Shown here piece by piece: positions 31,201 to 43,440 of a DNA stretch of 52,962 nt. The stretch comes from Chara braunii. Taxonomy: Eukaryota > Streptophyta > Charophyceae > Charales > Characeae. Position numbers and translations under genes: made by a program. Every line of letters starts with the position of its first letter. The first letter of the stretch is position 1. Under the pieces are notes generated by a model. That model did not search any database. It was not told the origin of the DNA and was given only the letters and a program-made list of their open reading frames with translations. The stretch is taken from positions 2,471,139-2,524,100 of the forward strand of contig BFEA01000126.1 of assembly GCA_003427395.1 (NCBI GenBank), read 5' to 3'.

Positions 31201-32577
31201 ATGGCGGAAGAGAGCGGTATTGCCAAGATCCTGCTTTCGAGAAACTCGTGCCTCATGAAGGTGTTGCTGCACGAGGTGTTGCGGGAGTCAATGCCCCCAG
31301 ATCTGCGCGCCCTGCTGTTCCAAGGAAGGAAATTGTCCAACTTTTTGCGTGATTTTCATGATTTATGCCTTATAAAGAAGTGGGAGAAGAAGGCGATGTG
31401 GTACATGCTCCCTTTATTCGTTTGCGAAAACCTAAGCGAGGAGGTGTATGCCTTCAAGCAGAAGGCGGAGATGTGGGATGAGTTGGAAAACTCCCTAAGG
31501 ATAAGATTCCCAGAGGATGGAATGGAGGGCCAACGTGGGGAATGCTCTATGCCGCCGGTTGCGGGCGCACCATCTCATGCGGAGTTAAGTGGGCTATAAA
31601 GACAAGTGGGAGTATTGGAAGGAAGGTTAGCACGGATGGAAGAGGCCAGGAAAGGCAAGCGGAAGATTTCAGAAGGCCCCCCGAATAAGCCAACTGGCCA
31701 GGGTGAAAAAGGGGTAGGGAGGGATGACCGAGAGTCACCCCTCTTGATAGGAACCCCAAGGAGGCGGGTCAGCGTCCAGGTAGGGGACAAAGACAAGGAA
31801 TTCGTTGAAATAAAGGTGGAGCAGGGTACTAATATGGCCCTGCCAGTTATTGCACCGGATCCAAAGATGGGGCTCATTAATGTGGGGGCATCCTTAGCTG
31901 CAGGTCGGGAGGAGCCAAAGAGTGGATGGTGGCCAGAGCACTGGGTGACGGTGCTATGTGATCACTGGGGAAAGATTGGCCGTACCCCTCAAGGAGGTAA
32001 GGAAGAAGGTGTGATGGGAGAAAAAGGGAAGTTTGAACCTCCAAAGTTGACAAAGGCGCAGCGGAAGGCAAGGAACCTCGCTCAAGGCGGTTAAGGTACT
32101 GAAAAAAGAGGCAGAGTTCGCAGCAGGTAGCAATTATCCCGCGAAAGTTGGAAAGCGAGGCAGGACCAAGGGGACCTCCTCCGATCGAGTAGGCTTTGCC
32201 TGGGCAGTGGGCGCCGTGTAACCAAACGAGTTTGTGGCTGGCATATAATCCTTACATGCCCTGGGCGCAAGGTAATTATATGGGCCCTTTGATGAACATT
32301 ATGCCCCGTGGGCCCCCAACAGTCCAAATCCAACCTGTCTGACCATTATGGCCGCCGATGCAGCAAGTGCCACAGGACGGTATGACAGGTGGAAGGGGCC
32401 AAAGGCCAGCAGTTGGAACGGGCCGAGAAGATGGCGGGCGTGGCAACACGGGCCGTGAAGATGGTGGACGCAGCAATGGAGGTCGCGGGAATAGCAGGCA
32501 AGGCGCCGAAGGTCGCGACGGGAGTCAGCGAAACCATAAGTGGGGCTCAAAGAAGAAAGGGGCATAATGGTGCTAAA
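31201..32577 (+). pseudogene. Gag-like protein of the giant-LTR element
   Basis: ATG at 31201. The first part (to TAA 31597-31599) has FLRDFHDLCLIKKWEKKAMW and YMLPLFVCENLSEEV, the helical pattern of Ty3 capsid domains. Past the stop, in the same frame, a Lys/Glu/Pro-rich linker runs to 32094 and contains HWVTVLCDHWGKIG. After a frame change the third part (about 32225-32577) is Pro/Met-rich (NPYMPWAQGNYMGP) and then Gly/Arg-rich (GREDGGRSNGGRGN), ending KWGSKKKGA. There is no CCHC knuckle; the RGG-like tail may serve for RNA binding. No protease, RT or integrase follows. Confidence 0.65.
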
Positions 32578-33675
32578 TGAGATGACCATTAGGGTGAGCC
32601 AGATGATCAAAAGCGCGGAGAGGATAGATGAGATGACTAGGGCAGAGAAAGTATAGTGGGATGTAATGGGGATTCGTGCTAACTCCTGAGTTGGAGATTT
32701 TCTATTAATTGTCTGCCTTAGATCCTTGGATTCGTGTCGGTAACGTCTAGTTGTACATGTACTGATCTGGAAATCGGGGTAGCAGGTTAATCGTGGCGTA
32801 ACCCTAACCCCGTACTAATTGGTAAAGGTCAGCTGCATATTGTGGAAGTCAGGACAGATATGTACTTTGATGCATGTATGTGTATGAGTTAGATCGAGGG
32901 AGGGGTTTCGCAATAATGGTCCGGTAAAGTAGCTTAGGCTGTAGATAGCTCAGCCATATAGGTGAGACCAGGGGCAAGGAGTGAGTGAGGACTGGTTCGC
33001 CTATACATCAGTAGGATCAAAGTTTCTTGTATACAAAGGATGGGGCTAGATATGTGCGTATCTAGATGTAGGCACGACTAGCTCGCCCATCTGTACATAT
33101 GCAGATTGTAGTACTAGACAAACCATTGGTTTTCGCTTTGGCATGATCTAGGTGGTTGAATCCAGATATGTGATATGTTGATGTGTTGGGATAAATTTGC
33201 GCGCTTTGAGCTTCTGTGTATGTTTGGGTGTATTCCGAAGTACTCGTATGTTCACGACATGGGGTACTCAGTAGAGTAAGGCGTGAGGGCTGGGTACCTA
33301 TGTCGTTTTTTAGAAAGGCGTTTTTGTGGTGTATATATTGAGTTAAGACCCTATGAGGCTTGGTTTTTGTGACGATCACTATCACTCTCACTCGTGTGGC
33401 TTTATCCTGATGAATGTTGGCTTGTGTGAGGGATGTGTGAATGTGTGACATGTAAAGTTGTCTACTCCTCGGTATACTCGTGCGTCCTGCCCACGGGCAG
33501 CTGATAGGGCAGAGTATAAGGGGAGGAAGCGCAGCCTGTTTGTGAAAAGGTGTGAGGATTTTTAGAAGATTTATGAGTCATTGGGACTCGAATGCTTCAC
33601 CATGCCGGTTGTTGATTGCTTAAGTTGTGACGAGGACCCAAAATATGGTTTCTCATTGATGTTTGATTTTATGAA
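32578..33675 (+). other. Interior without pol, gene-less
   Basis: Where pol should lie there are only short frames. I looked for RT (YXDD), RNase H and integrase (D-35-E) motifs on the plus strand and found none. The minus frame 33451-33062 is Thr/His-rich and not recognised. Confidence 0.6.
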
Positions 33676-33905
33676 GAGACCCCTGGATTTTTGGAAAACG
33701 GGGTGTTGTGTGTTATGATGAGACCCCCTCAAATTTTTTGAGGAGGGGAAGTTTGGTTTTATGATGAGACCCGTCGTGATTTTTGGAAGAGGGAGTGTTT
33801 TGTTTTGTGGTGAGACCCCTCGTGATTTTTGGAAGAGGGGGTGTTTTGTTTTATGATGAGAGCCCCTTGGATTTTTGAAAAAGGGGATGTTTTTGTTGTT
33901 GGAAG
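33676..33905 (+). repeat. Minisatellite of five 44-47-base units, each a G/C hairpin
   Basis: Units start at 33676, 33720, 33766, 33812 and 33859 with GAGACCCC or close variants. Each pairs a C-rich arm with a G-rich arm: ACCCC/GGGGT in unit 1, CCCCTCAAA/TTTGAGG-AGGGG in unit 2, ACCCCTC/GAGGGGGT in unit 4, GCCCCTT/AAGGGGAT in unit 5. Unit 3 pairs weakly. The joining segment is TGTTTTGTTTTATGATGA-like. Confidence 0.85.
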
Positions 33906-34945
33906 ACTCACCTTCAAAGGTGAGTAAACTGATTTATGGCGTGGTAAGTTGTCTGATGAGTGATAAAGTCTGACGAAGAGGGTTACTTTTGCTTGGAATA
34001 TTTGAGAAAGTCGCAATGAGTGCAGGGCGAGAGACGTCTCAGGACGGGTGGCTGCTGACTCTGATCAAGTCAGGGGTCACGGCCTGGTGGACCTAGCGGT
34101 GATTTTGTTTTTGAGTGTGCGAAGGATGCCATGCCTATTGTGGAAGGGCTGGTAAATGCCTTCGGACCCTTGCGTATCACGCAGTGGGCCTGTGATTTTG
34201 CTTTGCGACGCCCCGTCTAACCACTTGTGCTAGTTCTATGACATATTGAAGAAAGACCAAGCTAGGGCATAACCCCATTGGATGGCTGCTAGCCGGCGCA
34301 ACCTGGCTGCGGCACCGTGGGGTAAGAGTTTAAGGGGAGTTACTCGCCCCAGGGAAATTACTCCGTGGGATAGTGAACGTTGGTATTTTAGGAGGTCCTG
34401 ATTGTGTGCTTATCAGGAGAAAACCTATCGTTGTGTAACCAACGAGGGTACTGCCGTTAAATAACAATGTGGTGGGTCGTAGTCCTGGTCCGATCAGCCA
34501 GGCTATGGTGGGCCAAGATGGAGACCTAGCCTTTCTGTACTAGACTGCAGAAAGAGCTGAGCGAATATTAAATATACGTATATGCTTATGGGTATTTATT
34601 TGCTAGAGATTTTTTAGGAGGAAGGCGAGAGTGCCGTCCATAGTTTTTGCCAGGACTAGGGACACCCATCGAGAAGCCGAAGGTTGTCTAGGACCAGGGA
34701 GAGGACGATTGGGAAGGTCTTTGGAACTTATGCTGTCAGCGTCCTAATTTCTGAGCAGTGAGAGGCCCGGGTAAGAAACCAGGCAGCATATAGTTGTGAA
34801 GGCATGGTTTGATGGAGGCCTCTACCCTTTGTTTGTCGGCTAATCGGATTGGCTCATTTTTCGTCAGCATTTGGAGTGTGGTTGGATTTATAGCCTTCTG
34901 ATTTGGCGAAGCGACGGGGACGTCGCTTAATATGGTTCGGTAAGC
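33906..34945 (+). other. 3' end of interior, no gene
   Basis: No recognised frame and no clear polypurine tract before the second repeat; the 40 bases before 34946 contain only CGACGGGGACG as a purine-biased string. Confidence 0.5.
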
Positions 34946-35616
34946 TGTCGGAGCGAATACCCTTACAAGGGTATTCGCCCTGTTTTATGCAAATGGCAGA
35001 GAATAGTTTGGGTTAAAGTCTAAGTATACCGCGTTAGGCGCGGCTGCGTCAGTGATTTACGTTGACTGGATGGTTGACTAGAATAAAGAGTGTGTAGGCG
35101 CGGAGGTTTAAGGCTCGCGTGATTCATCCCTTGATGTTGATTACGAAACCGGCGCAGGCGCCGGTCTGTTTATTTTTATTTTTTTATCCTTAAGTTTTAT
35201 TTTTGGTTACCCTTGATTAAACCAGGATCTAGGGGATATTTCCTTTCGATGGCTACGTTTGACCGAGTCGAGAGCTCGTGCGGAGGACGACGTTGACAGC
35301 AAAGTGACTTCTGGAGGCGTTTCGGAAGGTCGGCGCGTCGTGCTGTGTCCGTCTTATGTAGATGTCTGTCAAAGTTACACCCAGACTTGGGCTTAACCCT
35401 GTAGGTTACGGCGTTGGGTTGACGATACCAAGGTCCAGGGATCGAGGCTAGCGGCCATCGGCGCAGCATCTGCAGCGGTGCGTCGTGGAAGGGACCGGTA
35501 GGGTTGAGGGCCGCCAGGGCTTTCCCTCTCGGTTTTGTTCGGAGGCATGGCGGCAGGCCCGATCCACGGGGTCGGCGAGGGGTCAGCAGCCCTGTTGTTC
35601 CCCGACAATATGGTTG

Positions 35617-35657
<41 letters not shown>

Positions 35658-38216
35658 CCCTTTCTATTCTATCCATCGTGTCCCGTTCAGGGACGCGGGA
35701 CTGCGGTAGGGTCGCATGGGGGTGTGAGGTATTTGCAGGGTTGCCTGAAGTGCAATTACAAACTGCTTTCGCGGTTGCGCCGAAGCCTCGCTCCATTTTG
35801 CCTTAAGGCGCGGTGTCGAGGGTGGAAAGCGGGGCCGTGTTTACTTTTAGGGCCCGTAGGCCTGGCCCAGCGGTACCATCCAGGGGCCTCCGGTTGTCCC
35901 AGCTCGTCAAGAAGCATAGTGCGCTCGCCCCGCCCCCGGCCAGCAGTATAGAGGTGGGGTGGGTCACTCCGCTGTTTGGTTGGTATCCTTTTTTTTTCCC
36001 CGACTGAGGGCCGGCAGCCCGTTCCGAGCCGCTGGTCGGAGAGTATAGCCGCCTAGTGGTTCCGCAGGTGTTGTCCACGACCGAGTAACGGACGGCTGAG
36101 TAGGTCGGGCAACGTTATGCAGGTGGCGGGGTGGGGCAGTAACGCACGACGGGAAGGGAGGTGAGCCGGGACACGGGTTGCGCCAGGGGCAGGCGGGGAC
36201 AACGCAGGCTATAGTGGGAGAGCGGAGAGTTAGAGGAGCAGGCAGCGGGCGATGGGGTGGTAAGGACGACGGGTGGACCTAGACGGTATACCGCGCCAGG
36301 TGCATCTATCAACGGAAGTGGCAAACGCAGCGGGGCGGAGCGACTGAGTGCAGCAGTGAGCGGGCGGACACAACGACGGAGGGGAGGAAAAAAGGGGGAT
36401 GGACCTAGACGGCCTTCTCCGCCGGGTACATGCGCAGAAGCAAGCAGCGCAGTGATGGGGGAGCGAGCCCGACGCAGTCGAGAGCATGTAGCACCCTCGA
36501 TCCTGAACGGGATCGAGGGGCAAAAGCTGCAATCCCGGGGTTTTGGCCCCGGGCGAAACGAGTGGTGGCATTAGTTCTAGTAATCAGTTAGAGGGTAAAA
36601 TGTTAGTGAAGAAGAAGTGTGCGCCGGGCTATGGCGGTGAAGGAGAAAGGTGGGGAGGAAAAACGAGTAGACTACCTGATTCTCGGATGAATCGAGCGAT
36701 CCAAGAGTCGGAGTAGGGGTTTTGGGTGGAGGCAAATACGAGGGAGAAGTCAGTTTTAGGTAGGCGGGGAGAGAGATTAGTAGAAACGAGCTGCGCTGAG
36801 AGCTGGCGGAGGTAAATGCGGTCGGAGCAGAAGTTATGTACCTCGCCCGTTTCCTAACAAAAACGGGCGAGTAAAGAGTCGTTTTGGAGGTTGTTGGGCA
36901 CGGCGAGTCGAAGGGTACGGTTAGATTTGGGAAAGAATCAGTGGAAATGAGAGTTAGTAAGAATGGGGGGGGGGGCGTGACGGTGTTGGGAAGGAGAAAA
37001 AGCGGGTGTAAGGGTGAACCTGCCCATGTTTTGGAGGAAGATTCATCCTCACTTACCTGCTGGAATGGAGATCGCATAGGGGTCGGTGAGGAAGGGCGCA
37101 CGAAGGCGGACAGTAGGGAGATCGGGGCGGATGGGAAACGACGGAGCGGCGGGCCCAAAGGCAGGCGACTGTCGGGCTCGGGCTAGCGTTGGCAGGGGCC
37201 AACCGGGAAGCGACAGGCTTTAGACAGGAAAGGGGGTAAGAGGATGAACCATGTGCTACTCGGCGCCCGATACATTCGAAGGAGCTTGCTACGGCACACC
37301 ACCGCACCTTCGACAGGGATCACCAGCTGCCGTACTTTCATCATGCGACCCCACAACTATTGCGGCTAGCGACATTCTGTTGTGCCAAGGGCTTGCGATA
37401 ATTGCGCTCGGTGTATTGTGCCCAGCTTATTAGGCAGGGTGCAGCGGACCGGCTACGGAAGTGAAGGATGCGGTTGGCCGTGAGGAGACAGCGGCTGGAT
37501 AAGGCTCGCAAACTGCTACTGCTGCACGCTGCTGCTGGCTGTTGCTGACTGTTACAGGTTGTCGGGTAAAGGCAATTGGATTAAGAAGAGGTGCGGAGGC
37601 TTAAGGAAGTGATTAAGTTTGAGAAGGAAGGATTATTGTTGCGACTTGGGGAACCGTCAGGGGGTTGACTTCGGCAGTTAACTTAGTGTTGACCAAGCCG
37701 TTACACTGACCGCCATTGCGGGGCTCTTAGGCGCGTAAAGGTCTTAAGGCCCTCTCCTGCGAGTCTGAGAGCACCCTCCTTGGATCTGAAAGACTGAAAT
37801 CTTCTACCTTTATCCTTCTTACTCTAAGTCTAGTCTATTGGTTTGGAGAGGAAGGCGGGATTGCAACCCGTAATCCGCGCCAAGGCCTCTGTAGGAGGTT
37901 TGCCCCACCGATTGCGGGAACTCTGCTGGAACTCAGGAAGAGTTCTGGAGGCAGGGAATCGTAAGGTCAACCATTTCCATCTGTACAACCTACTACCACT
38001 CATGTTTGTTTATCCCCCTGCAATATGACTGTTGTATGCATGAGGTTGTCCCTATTGTTTTTGTTTTCCCTTCAGGACCCAATCAGACTGAATTGAAGGA
38101 ATGTGTGAAAGTGAAGTTTAAGTTTCTCTTTTGTTTTGACTGAAAGCAGACTAAGTATGAATTGGAGGAAGGTGGGAGGAAGGCAGTTTTGCATGCGTTT
38201 GGAAGGGTGAACCAAA

Positions 38217-38902
38217 GCCTGAGCATTGTTTCTACTGTGAATGGCTCAGGGCTATGTTTATTTGGCTGTTTTCTGAAGGATCAGGCATTGTTTCTACTGT
38301 GAATGACCTGGTTGCTATGTTTATCTAGTTGTTTTCTGGAGGACCAGGCATTGTTTCTACTGTGAATGGCCTGTTTACTGTAGTTAACTCTGGGGGTTTG
38401 CCTGATTGAAGAGGTTTAAATTCTTGTTTTATTCTGAGGGAGGATTTTCGGTCTAAGGCTAAGCATTGTTTCTACTGTGAATGGTTTAGCCTGAAAACCA
38501 CGCACGTGAACTAAACTAAGTATAAAGGAAAGTACTTTGTGTATATTTGCATGTGAACTGGCAGCTGGACATAGTTTCTACGGTGAATGGCCCAGCGCTA
38601 AGCCATATCGTTAAGAAGAAAAAGGAAAAATACAAAGTATAAATGGAAAATAGTATGGGCAAGCTGAACATTGTTTCTACTGTGAATGGTTCAGTCCCCT
38701 GCCGATATTTGTCTTTTCTTTTGAAAACAAAGTCAGAGAAATACTAAATTTTGGATATTAAACAGCTCAGGGCGACTAGGCATTGTTTCCATGACGAATG
38801 ACCTAGTCATCTGCCCAAAAGAAGAGAAAAGTAGTTGTGCAACCTGTTCGTGTATATCATAAAGACAAGCTGGACATTGTTTCCACGGCGAATGGTTCGA
38901 CT
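38217..38902 (+). repeat. Hairpin array I, copy 2
   Basis: Units at 38217-38252, 38280-38312, 38345-38373, 38457-38491, 38564-38596, 38663-38695, 38774-38808 and 38868-38902. Unit 3 pairs CAGGC/GCCTG where copy 1 pairs CAGAC/GTCTG, so both sides changed together. Unit 7 has a perfect GACTAGG/CCTAGTC stem. Unit 1 has CCTGAGC/GCTCAGG. Confidence 0.9.
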
Positions 38903-39197
38903 CTATATCTTGTGTAAGATGGGTATAAGGATTCAAGGACTTGAAGATTCACGAACTATTTATATGGAATGAACTCGGGATGGTGAGAGTACTTACATTC
39001 GTGGTTTGGTTTGCATGTGACTGGATGAGATGGCTAGTTTGTTTGGGTTTCAGTATTATAGGTAGTTGCTTTAGTTACTCGCCACGTGCTAGAGCCATAG
39101 GATTTAGTTTCAATTCCTGCATTTTCTAAGCTAAGTTTTTTTTACTTAGATCAATTCTTGCATTTTCTGGGATCTTTTCTCATACTTGGCTTTGTAT

Positions 39198-39736
39198 AAA
39201 TCTTGGCAAACTATTTTCTCTACGGGAAGCGCTGCCGAAATTTCTACAAATCCAAGGAGTTATTTGAATTTTGACTTGTCGAAAGTTCAACTTTGTTTTT
39301 TCTCTTATCTGACTTAGTTAAAATCTGGGAAGTTTCCTTTTCTAAAGGGAGTGTTGCCCAAATTTTTACTAATTCAGGGAGTTAGGCAAAATTGAACTTT
39401 GGGAAGTCAAAGTTTCTTTCAAATTCTGGACCTAGCCTTGTAATGATTTTGGAATAGCACTTTTCTAGAGGGAGTGCTGCCGAAACTTCTGCAAAGCAAA
39501 AGGAGTTTGTTAAATCTTATCTAAATTGAACTCAGGTTGTTTTCTGAGTTCATATATAACTTAGTATAAATTTGGGAAGTCTCCCTTTCTAAAGGGAATG
39601 CTGCCCAAATTTCTACCAATTCAGGGAGTTAGACAAACTTTGACTTTCCAAAGTGAGAGATTATTTCGACTTTTATATATGGACTTATATAAATTCTGGA
39701 AAGACACTTTTCATACGGGAAGCGCTGCCGAAATTC
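39198..39736 (+). repeat. Hairpin array II, copy 2
   Basis: Starts at 39198, 39321, 39444, 39568 and 39691, the same 123, 123, 124, 123 spacing as copy 1. Unit 4 has a perfect AAATTTGGG/CCCAAATTT outer stem with a nested CCCTTT-CT-AAAGGG hairpin. Confidence 0.88.
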
Positions 39737-40920
39737 TCTTAGTTTAAAAGAGATCGATTATGTTTTGACAGGTGCAATTTTGGTAGTCTACTCTGAATAG
39801 GGGAGATTTTGTCATGAGCCTTCCTTTGCTTTGGACACTGGTTTAGAGGAAGATTTAGGCTTAGTTAATTAGGGTGTTTGAGTAAGATCGTGATATGGGG
39901 ATTGTTCTCCATGGAGTTATAGATTTAGCCTAGGGCCTTGACCTGTCGTGTGTTACAGGTCCGCTTGATCGTTGATTCAAGTTCAGGATTAGATTCAGCT
40001 TGATCCTTTGAGGATCATCTTCTGTTATCACTGATAACATGTCAGTTGTCGATTCGTCGGTTTACGATTCAACTCCAATTCACTCATGTCACCCAACCTA
40101 AAGGCTTTAGCCCTGTGGTTTATCTGTTTTGTTGTGTTTTTACCTGGACTTTATTGAATGGTCATTTAACAAAGATACTGAGTATTTTTAGTGCGGGGAG
40201 GTTGCGCTGAGGTTGAGGATTGCACGACTAAAGCAAGGGGTGTGAGTACAGAGAACGGTTGAAGTTGACCCCATGTAGCGTGTGGGTTTTTGGTTGAATC
40301 TTTAATGTGATTGCAGGTATGTCTGTGGTTCGGACTCTGGATGTGACTTGCCTGCGATTACATACATATATGGTTGAGAGGAACCCCACTGTGATTGTGA
40401 GAAGTGATCGTCCTATATAACTAACCCTTATACGCTTATATATGCCCAGGATATTTGTGAGGCCTATTATGACTGTGCGTAAGGGTTAACCAGATTACGT
40501 GTCGAGAGAAAAGAGGGAGTCCCTTTTTTTTATCCTTTGCTTCTTAGAGATTTTACAGTTGGACGTTGCAGTCCGTGGCAGCCGTCAAAGTCAAACCCCT
40601 TGACTTCTGTCCAGGCCGGAGTGGAACTCATCTCCAGGGCAGTAAGAAACGACTGCCAGCACAGGTTTGGATACCTGTGTACCACCCACTCTGCACAAAG
40701 TGCAGAAGAGGGTGTGTGGTCTTCAACCGCGCTTGAAGGTTGTCCAGCGTCGAGAGATTAACCCTCAAGGCGCGTGTCAGCCGACACTTGAGTGTCAAAT
40801 GCAACCCTCGAGATCAACGAGGACCGCATGAGTATGGGTACTACATGGTACGTCATCATTGCGACCGCTTGCGTACGCTTGCATTGCGAGTTGACCTGAG
40901 TTAGCCCAGCGCCCGCGTCA

Positions 40921-41892
40921 ATCAACTGACCTTGAGTGAAGCGGTGTCGAATGCGCCTCAACTCACTCAAGAAAGACAAGGAATATATACGCGCCGCGAA
41001 AAAAAAACCCTGGAATCCGAAGCTAAGTCTCAGATCAACCAATGACCCCAATTCACCCTCCACTCGCACGTCCCACAGGTGGTAGCCCCAAGTGTGAAAA
41101 CGGCGAGCCGCACTTGTCCCAAAATAAATAAAGTTCACTGGTCCTATGTGAGTGTTAACTGGTCCCAAATGGTCTCAGGTGGTCTCACACTGTTCCTTCA
41201 ATCACCTCACGACGCCGCCCGCCAAAACCACTTCTACCACACCTCACAAAAAAAATAAAACACTCAAGTTCTCACATTATCGTCAACGCCCGTCTCACTC
41301 ACAAGCTCCGCTGGTCCCACTGAATCAAAGTCAATGGTCCCTCCTCCACTGTCACACGTACACAAAAAAACAGCGTGCCTTTTCCACCTCAATAATCTCG
41401 GTCCAATGTGTATATTATCGCCCACACCTGAAATGATGCACACCGTACTGCCGTAATAATTTCACTGCAATTTACCCTTTCATCGACGTTGACGGCTAAC
41501 CGCTCGATGCACCAAAAAATGTCCAACACTTTCCCCCTACGTAGTGCGGCTTGACGAACCCTAATTTTGGCAACGTAACACTATAAAATTTTTTGTTGTT
41601 GACGCCGGAAAAAATCGGCAGTATTTCCCCACAAAAGTAAAAAAACAGTCTGTCGAGGTTTAGTCCAACGACACCTTCACCATCGTGCCCTGAAGTTCGT
41701 TGTTGCCACTGAAAATCATCGTCAATTTAATAAAATTCGGGCCCAAAACAAAATCCAAGCCAAAAACTGCCTCATGTCGTGCCACCTCAATCCCGGAAAG
41801 TCCCAAGGAGGGCTCAACCGGACTAGTACCAGCCAAAGGAAAGTGGAACAGAGTGCTCCCTACCCCGGTTATGACTGTCCTCCTCCTCCTCT
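40921..41892. other. Gene-less stretch right of the giant repeat
   Basis: C/A-rich on the plus strand with scattered words such as GGTCCCA and GGTCTCA. Short frames only; no family or RNA recognised. Confidence 0.5.
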
Positions 41893-42125
41893 AGCGCTGC
41901 ACGGTATATCTCCAGCCTCCTCCCATGTTGCCTCTGACAGCCTCTCCAGCAGCCCAGCAACACTCGAGTGTGTTGTCACACACTGGCAGCACGAATGCTT
42001 TTGTGTGGCAGTTGGGGACAAATGCCTTTTTCATAGTGGTTGAGGAAGACTGACCATCACTCCAAACCCCAAGCAAAATCGCAGGCTCACAGTGGGCCCT
42101 TGATCTGGCCATGATCAAAGGCTAA
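41893..42125. repeat. Dispersed repeat, copy related to 51870-52110
   Basis: Shares the order of a GTGTGT/ACACAC inverted motif, GGCAGCACG-like strings and a terminal hairpin CCTTGATC, spacer, GATCAAAGG (42099-42121) with the region at 52069-52095. Strongly diverged between, so only the layout and short blocks match. Confidence 0.4.
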
Positions 42126-42724
42126 CTATGGCCGCACGACAGCCACAACCATAGTGGGGGTAGTTTCTTTAACTGCTTCATTTTTATTCTTTTTTTTTTT
42201 ATCTCATATATATTGGAATTTCATGAGATAGTTGTCTTGGAATTTCACAAGATAACTGAGATCATGACATTTCTAAAACTGTTTTTCTTTTATTTTTTTG
42301 ATAAGGGGTGGAGAGATACAACCCTTTTCAGTTCCATGTACCTGGCCCCGTTTCCCAGTGCAGATACATCAAGGAAAAGACTGTACTTAGTCTTTTCTTT
42401 TTTAACCCTTCAATTTTCAGACTTCCTTTAAAAACGGGAGCCTGACAGTTACCTCTAGCAGTTTTTGTCAGAGGTACCACCTCGTGAGGATAAGTGTCAT
42501 CAAGGGAATGCACCAAAAAAGAAGAAAAATAAATAAAAGAAAAGAAAATTAAAAACTAGCTCCACCTACAATGCACTTGACCCTAACTTTAGCCAGGTGC
42601 ATGTTGTTGAAACAAACAATATTTCAACAACATGCCCTCATTTACCTTTGCCCTCTCCTGAAAATGGGGAGGGCAGTTGGCAGGTTGGAAGAGGTAGGTA
42701 CTCCCCTTACCCAACCACTCCCGT

Positions 42725-42726
<2 letters not shown>

Positions 42727-42810
<84 letters not shown>
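42727..42810. repeat. CT dinucleotide microsatellite
   Basis: About 42 uninterrupted TC units. The long Ser/Leu and Arg/Glu frames across it are artefacts. Confidence 0.98.
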
Positions 42811-42815
<5 letters not shown>

Positions 42816-43301
42816 CTTCCTCCTCCCACGCGCGGCGATACAGGTCATGGGATCGTAGATCCAACGGTCAAAAATATTTGACCCTAACTGAGGTGGGAGC
42901 TAAATGTGCCCCCACACAACCCAAAAGGTTTTTCCGATTCTCGAGGCAGTTGCCTCGTTTTCATTTCCTTCACTTTTTTGTTTTTGTTTTTGCATGTCTG
43001 GTAAGCTACCAACTCGTTTTCCCCGTTTTCCCCTACTTCCAGCTCCAACGACCACGAGATGAGAGAAAAAACGAACGAAGGGAAAAAAGGAAAAAAAAAC
43101 AACAGAAAACAAAAAAAAAAACCAACCCCCCCCACGATTCCTTGTTTGGTGCAGAACAGACTCTTTGGTCTGTACAACGAAAGAAGGGAAGAAAAATGTG
43201 TGACAATATATATTTTCATACTCCGCCAGTAGATTCATTCAATTTTGCTCATCCTATCGATGGAAGTACCATGAGGCCACCCGTGGGGTCGGAGACTTTG
43301 T

Positions 43302-43354
<53 letters not shown>

Positions 43355-43440
43355 CCCCCCCCCCTCTCTCTCTCACACACACACACACATACCACATACA
43401 CATACATACACACACACACACATTATACACACACACAACT
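43302..43440. repeat. Compound CT, poly-C and CA microsatellite
   Basis: About 24 CT units, then a C run, a short CT run, then interrupted CA repeats to about 43438. The flank TAGATTCATTCAATTTTG (about 43230) recurs in altered form as TAGATTCATTCGATTTTG near 43471, so a diverged duplication encloses the repeat. Confidence 0.95.

Larger units (their letters stand above)
22185..40920 (+). mobile_element. Candidate non-autonomous retroelement with giant (about 6-kb) LTRs
   Basis: Two direct repeats of 6.2 and 6.0 kb bound a 6.5-kb interior carrying an X-like and a gag-like frame on the plus strand and no protease, RT or integrase. The repeats begin TGTCGG, and copy 2 ends GTCA, so TG...CA termini are possible; copy 1 ends GTGG. 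No matching target duplication, no tRNA-matching primer site after copy 1 (TGGTTTTATAC follows) and no clear polypurine tract before copy 2 was found. Gag-only elements with long LTRs are known in plants; such an element would depend on enzymes from elsewhere. A plain segmental duplication remains possible. Confidence 0.6.
34946..40920 (+). repeat. Giant LTR-like direct repeat, copy 2
   Basis: Collinear with 22185-28391. Begins TGTCGGAGCGAATACCC, ends GCGCCCGCGTCA. ATT tract at 35618-35656 (about 13 units). Arrays are at 38217-38902 and 39198-39736. Relative to copy 1 a 186-base block is missing at about 37283, joined at a GAG microhomology, and about 15 bases are missing near 37164. Confidence 0.85.

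Noticed and set aside
42571-42881. Ser/Leu-rich and Arg/Glu-rich proteins
   Set aside because: Direct translation of the CT microsatellite.
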